Shown here piece after piece: positions 1 through 8,095 of a stretch of 64,000 bases of DNA; position 1 is the first letter of the stretch; the number at the start of each line of letters is the position of its first letter. Made by a program: the position numbers and the translations under genes. The notes below the pieces were generated by a model. The model worked only from the letters and a program-made list of their open reading frames with translations. It did not search any database and was not told where the DNA came from. The stretch is from an uncultured Enterobacterales bacterium (GTDB lineage: Bacteria > Pseudomonadota > Gammaproteobacteria > Enterobacterales > Enterobacteriaceae), in the NCBI GenBank assembly GCA_946478305.1, contig CAMLBO010000001.1, positions 62,001-126,000 on the forward strand. The letters are read 5' to 3'.

Positions 1-226
1 GCCCCTGGCGGGTTTCGGTTATTTCCCAGCTATGGGCATACTTGCGTTTTGGGTTGTCTGAGGTTGAATACCACGCGGTATCCCCCGGCGTGGCACAACC
101 GGTCATGGCGCCGGTATTGGCGCAGTGCAGCGTCAATTCCCGGCCATCGGGCGTCACCACATCGGCCAGAAAGCGCTTGTAACGTTTGATAAGGGTGGCG
201 GGTTGCAGCGGGGGATCGAAGTACAT
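1..226 (-). CDS. sfsA: SfsA, sugar fermentation stimulation protein (5' part, runs off left edge)
   Basis: The minus strand reads an ATG at 224-226 followed by 75 open codons to the window edge. The N-terminus carries the family's features: PPLQ near the start, then [10 protein letters not shown], the [11 protein letters not shown] stretch and NTGAMTGC, closely like the start of E. coli SfsA. SfsA is a nuclease-like, DNA-binding protein first found because extra copies help maltose use; its exact role is unclear. It lies 18 bp downstream of thpR in the same direction, as in E. coli, so the two are probably co-transcribed. Only the N-terminal third is visible, so intactness cannot be judged. 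Confidence 0.9.
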   Translation of the reverse strand, partial: MYFDPPLQPATLIKRYKRFLADVVTPDGRELTLHCANTGAMTGCATPGDTAWYSTSDNPKRKYAHSWEITETRQG

Positions 227-244
227 GACAGTTCCTGATTCACA

Positions 245-784
245 TTAGGCAAGTGGCGCAGGCAGTGGCCAGCTTTGCAGCAGAGCGTAGCGGGTGCGGC
301 CACGCTCATAGATTGACTGATACAGCCCAAACTCTTTGGCATCGAGCGTCCAGTTGGGTGTCGTGGGCGGAATGGCAACTGCTCGCGTTGCCGCACGAAA
401 CAGTGAAATATGCGGATGAAATGGCAGGGTGCTTTGATAGCAGCCATTGCGCGCGGCGTGCGAGCGCAAAATGTCAGCCAGTTGCAATAATGGGCGCGGC
501 GCGCGGCGGGTACCCAGCCAAACGACACCTGCGCCAGGCCAGTGACCGGCATCATCGATTTGCAGACTGAACCCTTTGGCGTCGATTCTTCCCGCTATAC
601 TGCGCAGCGCAGCCTCTTTCTGCTCACTGACTTCGCCAAGAAACGCCAGCGTCAGGTGCAGGCTTGCAGCCGCGATAGGCCGCCCGGTATCGGCTGGGAA
701 ATTGTCGGCGCGCCACTGAATCATCTGTGTTTGTAATGTCGGTGGCAGTGATAGAGCAAAAAACAGGCGACGTTGAGCGGGCAT
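245..784 (-). CDS. thpR: RNA 2',3'-cyclic phosphodiesterase (2H family)
   Basis: ThpR (LigT) belongs to the 2H phosphoesterases: it opens 2',3'-cyclic phosphates on RNA and in vitro reverses tRNA-half ligation. Both catalytic signatures are present with the family's spacing: HLT at residues 43-45 inside HLTLAFLG, and HIS at 125-127 inside PFHPHIS. The C-terminal GRTRY is also typical. I chose the ATG at 782-784 (179 residues, close to the 176 of E. coli) because AGGGA precedes it and the protein then starts MPAQRRLFFAL like its relatives; an ATG 30 bp further upstream is open but would add a non-conserved tail. It is divergent from hrpB and followed by sfsA, the standard enterobacterial order. 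Confidence 0.92.
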   Translation of the reverse strand: MPAQRRLFFALSLPPTLQTQMIQWRADNFPADTGRPIAAASLHLTLAFLGEVSEQKEAALRSIAGRIDAKGFSLQIDDAGHWPGAGVVWLGTRRAPRPLLQLADILRSHAARNGCYQSTLPFHPHISLFRAATRAVAIPPTTPNWTLDAKEFGLYQSIYERGRTRYALLQSWPLPAPLA

Positions 785-862
785 TTCAGGTTCCCTGGCA
801 GCATAAACAGGCACAGATGCTACAATGCTGGCGCTTTAAATCAAATCATATGGGGTTTTTCA

Positions 863-3304
863 TTGTCTTCTTTTTTGCCGGTCAGTGCCGTACTTGAACC
901 GCTCTTAGCCGCGCTGCGAAGTGCTCCCCAGGTATTGCTGCTGGCGCCTACCGGTGCAGGGAAATCTACCTGGCTGCCACTGCAATTGCTGCAACAGGCC
1001 AGTCTTCCCGGGAAAATTTTGTTGCTTGAGCCCCGTCGACTGGCTGCGAAAAACGTGGCGTTCCGTCTGGCCCAGCAGTTGGGTGAAATGCCCGGTCAGA
1101 CCGTCGGCTACCGTATGCGTGCGGAAAGTAAAACCAGCGGCGCGACCCGGCTGGAAGTGGTAACCGAAGGCATTTTGACCCGCATGGTGCAGGCAGATCC
1201 TGAACTTAGCGGTGTATCGCTGGTGATCCTCGATGAGTTCCATGAGCGCAGCCTGCAGGCCGATCTGGCGCTGGCGCTGCTGCTCGACGTACAAAATGCC
1301 CTGCGCGATGACCTCAAACTTCTGATCATGTCGGCGACGCTCGACAATGTGCGCCTTGGGCCGTTATTGCCGGATGCGCCAGTGATTATCTCCGAAGGCC
1401 GCAGTTTTCCCGTTGAACGTCATTACATTTCTCTCGCCAGCCATGAGCGGCTTGATGACGGCGTGGCGCGCATCGTCAGCCGCCTGATAAGCGAGCATGG
1501 CGGCTCGATGCTGCTGTTTCTGCCGGGCGTCGCGGAGATCACCCGCGTACAAAATCTGCTGGCGGGAAAAGTGGCGAATGATGTCGATCTTTGCCCGCTG
1601 TACGGTGCGCTGTCGCTGGAACAACAGCAGAAAGCCATTCAGCCCGCCGCCGCCGGTCGTCGTAAAATCGTATTAGCGACCAACATTGCTGAAACCAGTC
1701 TGACCATCGAAGGCATCCGACTGGTAGTGGACTGCGGTCTGGAACGCAGCGCGCAGTTTGACCCGCGTAGCGGCCTGACCCGCCTCATCACGCAGCGTAT
1801 CAGTCAGGCATCGATGACCCAACGCGCAGGCCGCGCCGGGCGTCTGGAGCCGGGGTTATGCTGGCATCTGTTTGCCAAAGAGCAGGCGGAACGCGCGAGC
1901 GCGCAGGCTGAAGCGGAGATCCTGCAAAGTGATCTCAGCAGTTTCTGGCTGGAGTTATTGCAGTGGGGGTGTCAGGAGCCCACGCAACTCGCCTGGCTGG
2001 ATATGCCGCCCGCTCCGGCGCTGGCAGCGGCCAAAGCGCTGCTGCATTCGCTGGGGGCGACGGATAAACAGGGCAAGCTGACCGCCACGGGACAGCGTAT
2101 GGGAAAACTCGGCTGCGACCCGCGTCTGGCCGCGATGCTGATTGCCGCCGATGCACAGGGCGCTGATGCACTCGCCACTGCCGCACTGCTGGCCGCGATG
2201 CTCGAAGAGCCGCCGCGCGGTGGCGTGCCGGATATCGACTACTGGCTCAGCCGCCCACAGGGAAACTGGCTGCGACGCGCCAGTCAGCTGGCGCAACGGG
2301 TTTCCGGTAAGAAAGGTCAGGCAGATGCTTCCCTCGCGCCGTGGCTGCTGGCGTCCGCGTTCAGCGATCGCATCGCCCAGCGGCGTGGCACTGACGGGCG
2401 CTATCTGCTGGCCAATGGCCTTGGCGCTTCTCTGCCGCAGGATGATGCCTTAACCCGCGCCGCCTGGCTGGTGGCGCCGCAGCTGCTACAGGGGAATAAC
2501 AGCCCGGATGCGCGCATTTTACTGGCGGTGACGCTGGATGCGGCGCAACTGGCAGAGCGCCTGCCGCAGATTGTCAAAGAGCAAACCGCCGTCGAATGGG
2601 ACGAAGAAAAGGGTACGCTGCGCGCGTGGCGACGCTGGCAGGTGGGGCGACTGGTGCTCAAAGCCAATCCGCAGGCCAAACCCGATGACGCTGAATTACA
2701 ACAGGCGCTCATCGACTGGATCCGCAATCAGGGCTTACAGGCGCTGACGTGGTCGGTGGCAGCGGTTCAGCTGCGCTTACGCCTGACCTGCGCGGCGAAT
2801 TGGCTGCCCGAAGCGGGCTGGCCGGCAATGGATGATGAAAGCCTGCTCGACGGGCTGGAGCAATGGTTGTTGCCCTCATTAGGCGGTGTTCGCTCGCTGA
2901 AAGCGCTGCAGCAGGTGGACCTGCACGATGCCCTTTCGCGCCTGCTGGACTGGAACCAGCGTCAGCGCCTGGATAGTGCATTACCCACGCATTACACCGT
3001 TCCTACTGGCAGCCGTTTGCCAATCCGTTATCATGCTGACCAGCCACCGGTGTTGTCGGTACGGATGCAGGAGATGTTTGGTGAAGAGCGCAGCCCGATG
3101 CTGGCCGAAGGCCGCATTGCAGTGGTGCTGGAGCTGCTCTCACCGGCGCAGCGTCCGTTACAGATCACCGCCGATTTAGCGGCGTTCTGGCAGGGTACCT
3201 ATCGCGACGTACAAAAAGAGATGAAAGGCCGCTATCCTAAGCACCCGTGGCCTGATAACCCGGCGCAGGCGCTGCCGACGCGACGGACCAAAAAATACCA
3301 ATGA
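863..3304 (+). CDS. hrpB: ATP-dependent helicase HrpB
   Basis: HrpB is a DExH/DEAH-box helicase of the HrpA/HrpB group; its physiological substrate is not settled. Walker A (APTGAGKST, residues 28-36) is followed by LEPRRLAA, the DEFHERS box, the SAT motif (MSATLDN) and the QRAGRAGR motif VI, then the HrpB-specific C-terminus ending TRRTKKY. The frame is open further upstream, but similarity to E. coli HrpB begins at a TTG at 863-865 (SSFLPVSAVL), preceded by GGGG 8 nt upstream, so I take this rare start and a length of 813 residues (E. coli about 809). It is divergent from thpR, with mrcB 103 bp downstream. Confidence 0.93.
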   Translation: MSSFLPVSAVLEPLLAALRSAPQVLLLAPTGAGKSTWLPLQLLQQASLPGKILLLEPRRLAAKNVAFRLAQQLGEMPGQTVGYRMRAESKTSGATRLEVVTEGILTRMVQADPELSGVSLVILDEFHERSLQADLALALLLDVQNALRDDLKLLIMSATLDNVRLGPLLPDAPVIISEGRSFPVERHYISLASHERLDDGVARIVSRLISEHGGSMLLFLPGVAEITRVQNLLAGKVANDVDLCPLYGALSLEQQQKAIQPAAAGRRKIVLATNIAETSLTIEGIRLVVDCGLERSAQFDPRSGLTRLITQRISQASMTQRAGRAGRLEPGLCWHLFAKEQAERASAQAEAEILQSDLSSFWLELLQWGCQEPTQLAWLDMPPAPALAAAKALLHSLGATDKQGKLTATGQRMGKLGCDPRLAAMLIAADAQGADALATAALLAAMLEEPPRGGVPDIDYWLSRPQGNWLRRASQLAQRVSGKKGQADASLAPWLLASAFSDRIAQRRGTDGRYLLANGLGASLPQDDALTRAAWLVAPQLLQGNNSPDARILLAVTLDAAQLAERLPQIVKEQTAVEWDEEKGTLRAWRRWQVGRLVLKANPQAKPDDAELQQALIDWIRNQGLQALTWSVAAVQLRLRLTCAANWLPEAGWPAMDDESLLDGLEQWLLPSLGGVRSLKALQQVDLHDALSRLLDWNQRQRLDSALPTHYTVPTGSRLPIRYHADQPPVLSVRMQEMFGEERSPMLAEGRIAVVLELLSPAQRPLQITADLAAFWQGTYRDVQKEMKGRYPKHPWPDNPAQALPTRRTKKYQ

Positions 3305-3407
3305 TCAGAAGGCCCTAATTTTCAGACCTTTCTTCTGGTCAGTACACGAACCAAGGCAGAGAGTAGGCCGCAATTTATGAACACAGCAGGTTTTATGGAG
3401 AATTGTC

Positions 3408-5969
3408 ATGTCTGGCGATGATCGCGAGCCGATTGGCCGTAAAGGCAAACCCGCAGGGCGCAAGCCTTCGCGCGCCCGTCCCGTTCGTCATCGTCGGGAT
3501 GACGATGACGAAGAATTTGATAACAACTATGAAGATGATCAAGAAACGGATGATGACGACTACGAAGAAGATAACCGCCGGGAGTCTCGCATGACCCGAA
3601 AAGCTGCACCGAGAAAGGCGGCGAAGTCCGGAAAAAGTGGCAAACCACGCAGCAGAAAACGCTGGTGGTTCTGGCTGCTGTTCAAGCTGTTTATTATTTT
3701 CGCCATTCTGATGGGGATTTACGGTTTCTATCTTAATACGGAAATCCGTGGCCGCATCGACGGCAAAGTTTGGCAGTTACCGGCAGCCGTTTATGGGCGT
3801 CAGGTCAACCTTGAACCGGACATGCCGTACAGCAAAAAAGAGATGATCAACCTGCTGGAGGGCACGCAGTACCGTCAGGTCACACGCATCACCCGTCCGG
3901 GGGAGTTTACCGTCGCGGCCAACAGTATCGATTTACTGCGCCGACCGTTCGATTTCCCGGAGGGGAAAGAGGGGCAGATCAACGCCCGTCTGATCTTCGC
4001 TAACGATCATCTGGACGAGATCAAAAACCTGGATAACAACCGCGACTTTGGGCTGTTCCGCCTCGACCCGCGTTTGATCACCATGTTGCAGTCGCCTAAC
4101 GGTGAACAGCGTTTATTCGTGCCACGCGCTGGTTTCCCGGATCTGCTGGTCGACACGCTGCTGGCGACCGAAGACCGTCACTTCTATGAGCATGACGGCA
4201 TCAACTTCTGGGCGATTGGCCGTGCGGTGCTGGCTAACCTGAGTGCCGGTCATGCGGTACAGGGCGGCAGTACGCTGACGCAGCAGTTGGTGAAAAACCT
4301 GTTCCTGACCAACGAACGCTCCCTCACCCGCAAAGCACGTGAAGCCTATATGGCTATTCTGGTCGACGCGAACTACAGCAAAGACCGCATCCTGGAGCTT
4401 TATCTGAACGAAGTGTATCTCGGTCAAAGCGGTTCCGATCAGATACGCGGTTTCCCGCTGGCGAGCCTGTATTACTTCGGCCGTCCGGTGGATGAACTGA
4501 GCCTGGATCAGCAGGCGCTGCTGGTAGGTATGGTGAAAGGGGCGTCGCTGTATAACCCATGGCGTAACCCGAAACTGGCGCTGGAACGTCGTAATTTAGT
4601 TTTGCGCTTGCTGGTTAATCAGAAGGTTATCGACCAGGAGCTGTATGACATGCTCAGCGCACGTCCGCTCGGCGTTCAGCCGAAAGGCGGGGTGATTTCA
4701 CCGCAACCGGCCTTTATGCAGATGGTGCGTAACGAATTGCAGGCCAAGCTCGGAGACAAAGTGCAGGACATGTCCGGCGTGAAAATATTCACTACGCTGG
4801 ACCCGATCTCGCAGGATTCCGCTGAAAAAGCCGTGGAAGAGGGCATTCCACTGCTGCGTAAGAAAAGCGGCCTGAATGATATCGAAACCGCGATGGTGAT
4901 TGTTGACCGCTATACCGGCGAAGTACGGGCTATGGTCGGCGGTGCGGAAACGCAGTTTGCCGGTTTCAACCGTGCTATGCAGGCGCGGCGCCAGGTGGGG
5001 TCTCTGGCCAAACCGGCAACCTATCTGACGGCGCTTTCTCAGCCGGATAAATACCGCCTGAACACGGTGCTGGCTGACCAGCCGCTGACCATCAAACTGG
5101 CCAACGGTCAGACATGGTCACCGAAAAACGATGACCACCAGTTCCGGGGGCAGGTGTTGCTGGTTGATGCGTTGGCACGTTCCATGAACGTACCCACGGT
5201 CAATCTGGGGATGGCCGTCGGGCTGGACAACATCACAAAACAGCTGATTAACCTCGGTGTACCGAAAGAGTCGCTGAACCAGTTGCCGTCTATGCTGCTC
5301 GGGGCGATTGCCCTGACCCCAATGGAAGTGGCGCAGGAGTACCAGACCATCGCCAGCGGCGGTAACAAAGCGCCACTGTCGGCGGTGCGTTCAGTGATTG
5401 CTGAAGACGGTACGGTGCTCTATCAGAGCTTCCCGCAGGCGGTGCGCGTTATTCCGGCGCAGGCATCCTATCTGACCATGTACGCCATGCAGCAGGTGGT
5501 GTCTGAAGGGACTTCCCGCGCGCTGGCGAACAAATTCCCGAACCTGCATCTGGCGGCCAAAACCGGTACCTCGAACGAACTGCGTGACAGCTGGTTCGCG
5601 GGTATCGATGGTAATCAGGTGGCGATCACGTGGGTAGGGCGCGACAACAACGGCCCGTCCAAACTCTGGGGTTCTACCGGTGCACTGGTGTTGTACAGCC
5701 GCTATCTGGAAAATGAGATGCCGCAGCCGCTGAATCTGCAGGTGCCGGAAGGCATCAGCGTGATGAACATCGATAGCAGTGGGAATTTCGTCTGTAACGG
5801 CGGCGGCGCACGCAGTATTCCTGTCTGGACTGATTCTCCGGAGAGTCTGTGTCAGGCCTCGCAGGCGGCGGTACAGCAGCAACAACAGCAACAGCAACAG
5901 CAATCGCAGCAGGAAGATGGCAAGGGCGTTGCGGGATGGATTAAAGATATGTTCGGTTCTGGTCAGTAA
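3408..5969 (+). CDS. mrcB: Penicillin-binding protein 1B (bifunctional glycosyltransferase/transpeptidase)
   Basis: PBP1B polymerises and crosslinks peptidoglycan at the inner membrane, with its bulk in the periplasm. Visible in order: an acidic and basic cytoplasmic tail (1-85, with long Asp/Glu runs), one membrane segment (about 86-108), a UB2H-like region, the GT51 domain with EDRHFYEHDG (catalytic Glu255), and a transpeptidase domain with SLAK (Ser532), SMN (Ser592) and KTGTS (Lys718). Length 853 against 844 in E. coli. The C-terminus holds a polyglutamine run (about 10 Gln) before the conserved DGVAGWIKDMFGS ending. The start at 3408 follows GGAG, and the N-terminus DREPIGRKGKP matches E. 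coli. Confidence 0.97.
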   Translation: MSGDDREPIGRKGKPAGRKPSRARPVRHRRDDDDEEFDNNYEDDQETDDDDYEEDNRRESRMTRKAAPRKAAKSGKSGKPRSRKRWWFWLLFKLFIIFAILMGIYGFYLNTEIRGRIDGKVWQLPAAVYGRQVNLEPDMPYSKKEMINLLEGTQYRQVTRITRPGEFTVAANSIDLLRRPFDFPEGKEGQINARLIFANDHLDEIKNLDNNRDFGLFRLDPRLITMLQSPNGEQRLFVPRAGFPDLLVDTLLATEDRHFYEHDGINFWAIGRAVLANLSAGHAVQGGSTLTQQLVKNLFLTNERSLTRKAREAYMAILVDANYSKDRILELYLNEVYLGQSGSDQIRGFPLASLYYFGRPVDELSLDQQALLVGMVKGASLYNPWRNPKLALERRNLVLRLLVNQKVIDQELYDMLSARPLGVQPKGGVISPQPAFMQMVRNELQAKLGDKVQDMSGVKIFTTLDPISQDSAEKAVEEGIPLLRKKSGLNDIETAMVIVDRYTGEVRAMVGGAETQFAGFNRAMQARRQVGSLAKPATYLTALSQPDKYRLNTVLADQPLTIKLANGQTWSPKNDDHQFRGQVLLVDALARSMNVPTVNLGMAVGLDNITKQLINLGVPKESLNQLPSMLLGAIALTPMEVAQEYQTIASGGNKAPLSAVRSVIAEDGTVLYQSFPQAVRVIPAQASYLTMYAMQQVVSEGTSRALANKFPNLHLAAKTGTSNELRDSWFAGIDGNQVAITWVGRDNNGPSKLWGSTGALVLYSRYLENEMPQPLNLQVPEGISVMNIDSSGNFVCNGGGARSIPVWTDSPESLCQASQAAVQQQQQQQQQQSQQEDGKGVAGWIKDMFGSGQ

Positions 5970-6006
5970 TTTTCGGCCAGACCTGAAAGTGACAGAAGTG
6001 CGCGAC

Positions 6007-6024
6007 AGGGTTCGCGCCCTTTTT
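6007..6024 (+). terminator. Probable rho-independent terminator of mrcB
   Basis: A short stem AGGGT / GCCCT (one G-T pair) with the tetraloop TCGC is followed directly by five T residues, 38 bp after the mrcB stop. The stem is only 5 bp, so efficiency may be modest. Confidence 0.5.
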
Positions 6025-6061
6025 ACATCTGAAGTGCGCTTTGCGAAGGTGCCCATAAAAT

Positions 6062-6090
6062 AAAAAAAGCCAGCGCAATAGCACTGGCTT
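6062..6090 (-). terminator. Rho-independent terminator of the peptide transporter gene
   Basis: Arms AAGCCAGCGC and GCACTGGCTT form a 10-bp stem with one mismatch around the loop AATA. Read on the minus strand the hairpin is followed by a run of seven T, and it lies just after the stop of the transporter gene that ends at 6113. Confidence 0.8.
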
Positions 6091-6112
6091 AAAGGTTAAG
6101 TGACGGCGGTTA

Positions 6113-7666
6113 TCAGGCGTGGGTAGCCGGTTTCCCGCTGTCTTTGTCCTGAAGATTTTCCAGCATGCGGCGGATCGGGATGATCAGCAACGTCAGCACG
6201 GCAGCGCAGATCAGCAGCGCAATTGAACAACGTGCAAACAGCGTCGGCAGCATGTCCAACTGATCGGCCTTCACATGGCCACCAATTAAACCGGCCGCCA
6301 GGTTACCCAGCGCACTGGCGCAGAACCACAGGCCCATCATCTGGCCGCGCATTCTTGCCGGAGCCAGCAGGGTCATGGTCGCCAATCCAATTGGGCTAAG
6401 GCACAGCTCGCCCAACGTCAGCATCAGAATACTGCTGACCAGCCACCATGGGGAGACGCCCGCCCCACCGTTGCTCAGCACGTTTTGTGCCGCCAGCATC
6501 ATCAGGCCAAAGCCTGCCGCCGCAAACAGAATGCCGATAACAAACTTTGTGATGCTGCTCAGGTGAACTTTGTTCCGCGCCAGAGCCGGCCATGCCCAGC
6601 TAAAGATGGGTGCCAGCAAAATAATAAACAGGGCGTTGACTGACTGGAACCACACCGCTGGGATCTCAAAGCCGCCAATCATGCGTTGGGTGTAGTCATT
6701 GGCAAACAGGTTGAACGAGGTCGGTTTCTGTTCGAATGCTGACCAGAAGAAGGCAGCAGACACCAGCAGGATGAAACAGACCAGCAGACGCGCACGCTCT
6801 TTGCGGCTCAGCCCGGCAAACACAAACAGATAGATGAAGTACAGGGTTACCGAGGCCGCAATCACGTAAACCAGCATACTGGCCACTGCCAGCGGGTTAA
6901 TCACAATAATGCCCTGTGCAATCAGGGTGACGATCACCGCGACGCCAACAGCCAGTGCAATCAGCCACGCGCCGACGCCGTTTTTCTTCGCAATCGGGCT
7001 ATTCCAGGTGGAATCCAGACCGACTTCGCGGTCATAGCGTTTCATCGCGGGTACGGCAAAGGCGCGGAAAATCACCAGTGCTACCAGCATGCCGATACCA
7101 CCAATGCCGAAGCCCCAGTGCCAGCCGTGGGAGCGGATCAACCAGCCGGAGATCAGCGGGGCGATAAACGAACCCATGTTGATGCCCATATAGAACAGCG
7201 AAAAACCCCCATCTCGGCGGTTGTCGCCTTTCTTATACAGTGTCCCCACCATGACCGAGATACAGGTTTTAAACAGACCTGAACCCAGCACGATAAACAT
7301 CAGACCGATGAAGAACAGGTTGTTGCCCATAAAAGCAGACAACGCGATAGAGAGGTGACCAAGGGCGATCAGAATCGAGCCGTACCAGACGGCTTTTTGC
7401 TGTCCCAGCCAGTTATCCGCCAGCCAGCCGCCCGGCAGGGCCGCCAGATACATGCTGCCGGCGAAAATCCCGACAATTGCCGAGGCGTTTTCGCGCGCCA
7501 GTCCCATGCCGCCGTCGTAGACTGCCGCGGACATAAACAGGATCAGTAATGGGCGAATACCGTAAAACGAAAACCGTTCCCACATTTCGGTAAAGAACAG
7601 AGATCTGAGTGGATAAGGATGGCCGAGAAAGGTCCGGCTTTCTTGTTTGCTAACAGAGGATTGCAT
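6113..7666 (-). CDS. Proton-dependent oligopeptide transporter (POT/PTR family, MFS)
   Basis: A 12-to-14-helix inner-membrane protein of the POT/PTR family, which imports di- and tripeptides with protons. The N-terminal ExxER proton/peptide signature is visible as TEMWERFSFYG, and the second family motif as FYMGINMGS. The whole length is hydrophobic, with a charged cytoplasmic loop (KRYDREVGLD) near the middle and a basic C-terminus. I chose the ATG at 7664-7666 (517 residues) because GGGAAG lies 6 nt upstream; an in-frame ATG 27 bp earlier has no ribosome site. It sits between mrcB and fhuA, where E. coli has no such gene. Substrate range cannot be told from sequence, and I do not assign a specific dtp name. 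Confidence 0.85.
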   Translation of the reverse strand: MQSSVSKQESRTFLGHPYPLRSLFFTEMWERFSFYGIRPLLILFMSAAVYDGGMGLARENASAIVGIFAGSMYLAALPGGWLADNWLGQQKAVWYGSILIALGHLSIALSAFMGNNLFFIGLMFIVLGSGLFKTCISVMVGTLYKKGDNRRDGGFSLFYMGINMGSFIAPLISGWLIRSHGWHWGFGIGGIGMLVALVIFRAFAVPAMKRYDREVGLDSTWNSPIAKKNGVGAWLIALAVGVAVIVTLIAQGIIVINPLAVASMLVYVIAASVTLYFIYLFVFAGLSRKERARLLVCFILLVSAAFFWSAFEQKPTSFNLFANDYTQRMIGGFEIPAVWFQSVNALFIILLAPIFSWAWPALARNKVHLSSITKFVIGILFAAAGFGLMMLAAQNVLSNGGAGVSPWWLVSSILMLTLGELCLSPIGLATMTLLAPARMRGQMMGLWFCASALGNLAAGLIGGHVKADQLDMLPTLFARCSIALLICAAVLTLLIIPIRRMLENLQDKDSGKPATHA

Positions 7667-8003
7667 AATTCTTCCCAATGTAATGCGCTGCATTTAATGC
7701 AACTTTTATTGTGTGATATATGTGAATCTGTCTTGTCGGCGATTTTCCATTTTAGCCTTCATAATCCCTCTGTTTTCCTGGTCAATCTTAAGAGGTCAGA
7801 GAACCGGTTCAACGCGGGGGAGGAGGCGTACTGTATTTTGTTTTCGTTGTATCCTCAACGTTGTTCTCTTATTCGCCTCGGGTTGTTAAAGAATATTGCT
7901 CAGATTCTTCACAACCCATTTCGAACATATATCCATCACATTTACCCATGATTAACATAGGGTTATTTTTTATTCACTCACAGCTTATCGGGTCTAAATA
8001 GAC

Positions 8004-8033
8004 TTGCGGAAGGCTATACGATGCGCATATTAT
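8004..8033 (+). promoter_or_regulatory. Candidate fhuA promoter (-35/-10)
   Basis: TTGCGG at 8004-8009 and TATTAT at 8028-8033 are 18 bp apart, 63 bp upstream of the fhuA ATG, with the Fur-like site directly downstream over the expected transcription start. This is a pattern match only. Confidence 0.4.
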
Positions 8034-8042
8034 GCGACGTTC

Positions 8043-8061
8043 ATAATAATAATTATCGTTT
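8043..8061 (+). promoter_or_regulatory. Candidate Fur box of fhuA
   Basis: CATAATAATAATTATCGTT matches the 19-bp Fur consensus (9-1-9 form of GATAATGAT-A-ATCATTATC) at 13 of 19 positions by eye. It sits just downstream of the candidate -10 and 35 bp before the fhuA start. Iron-loaded Fur represses fhuA in E. coli, so the site fits the gene; binding itself is inferred. Confidence 0.6.
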
Positions 8062-8095
8062 ACATTCCCATTCAAACATCTCCAGAGAATAACAC

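Larger units (their letters stand above)
7667..8095. other. Intergenic region between the peptide transporter and fhuA
   Basis: These 429 bp separate two divergent genes and hold both of their promoters. An open frame across most of it has neither a ribosome site nor protein-like composition, and I reject it. The fhuA-proximal 100 bp hold the promoter-like hexamers and Fur-like site listed separately. No repeat or RNA gene was recognised. Confidence 0.6.

Noticed and set aside
7619-7951. Open frame between the peptide transporter and fhuA
   Set aside because: It starts inside the transporter gene, lacks a ribosome site and does not look like a protein; the region is a divergent promoter region.
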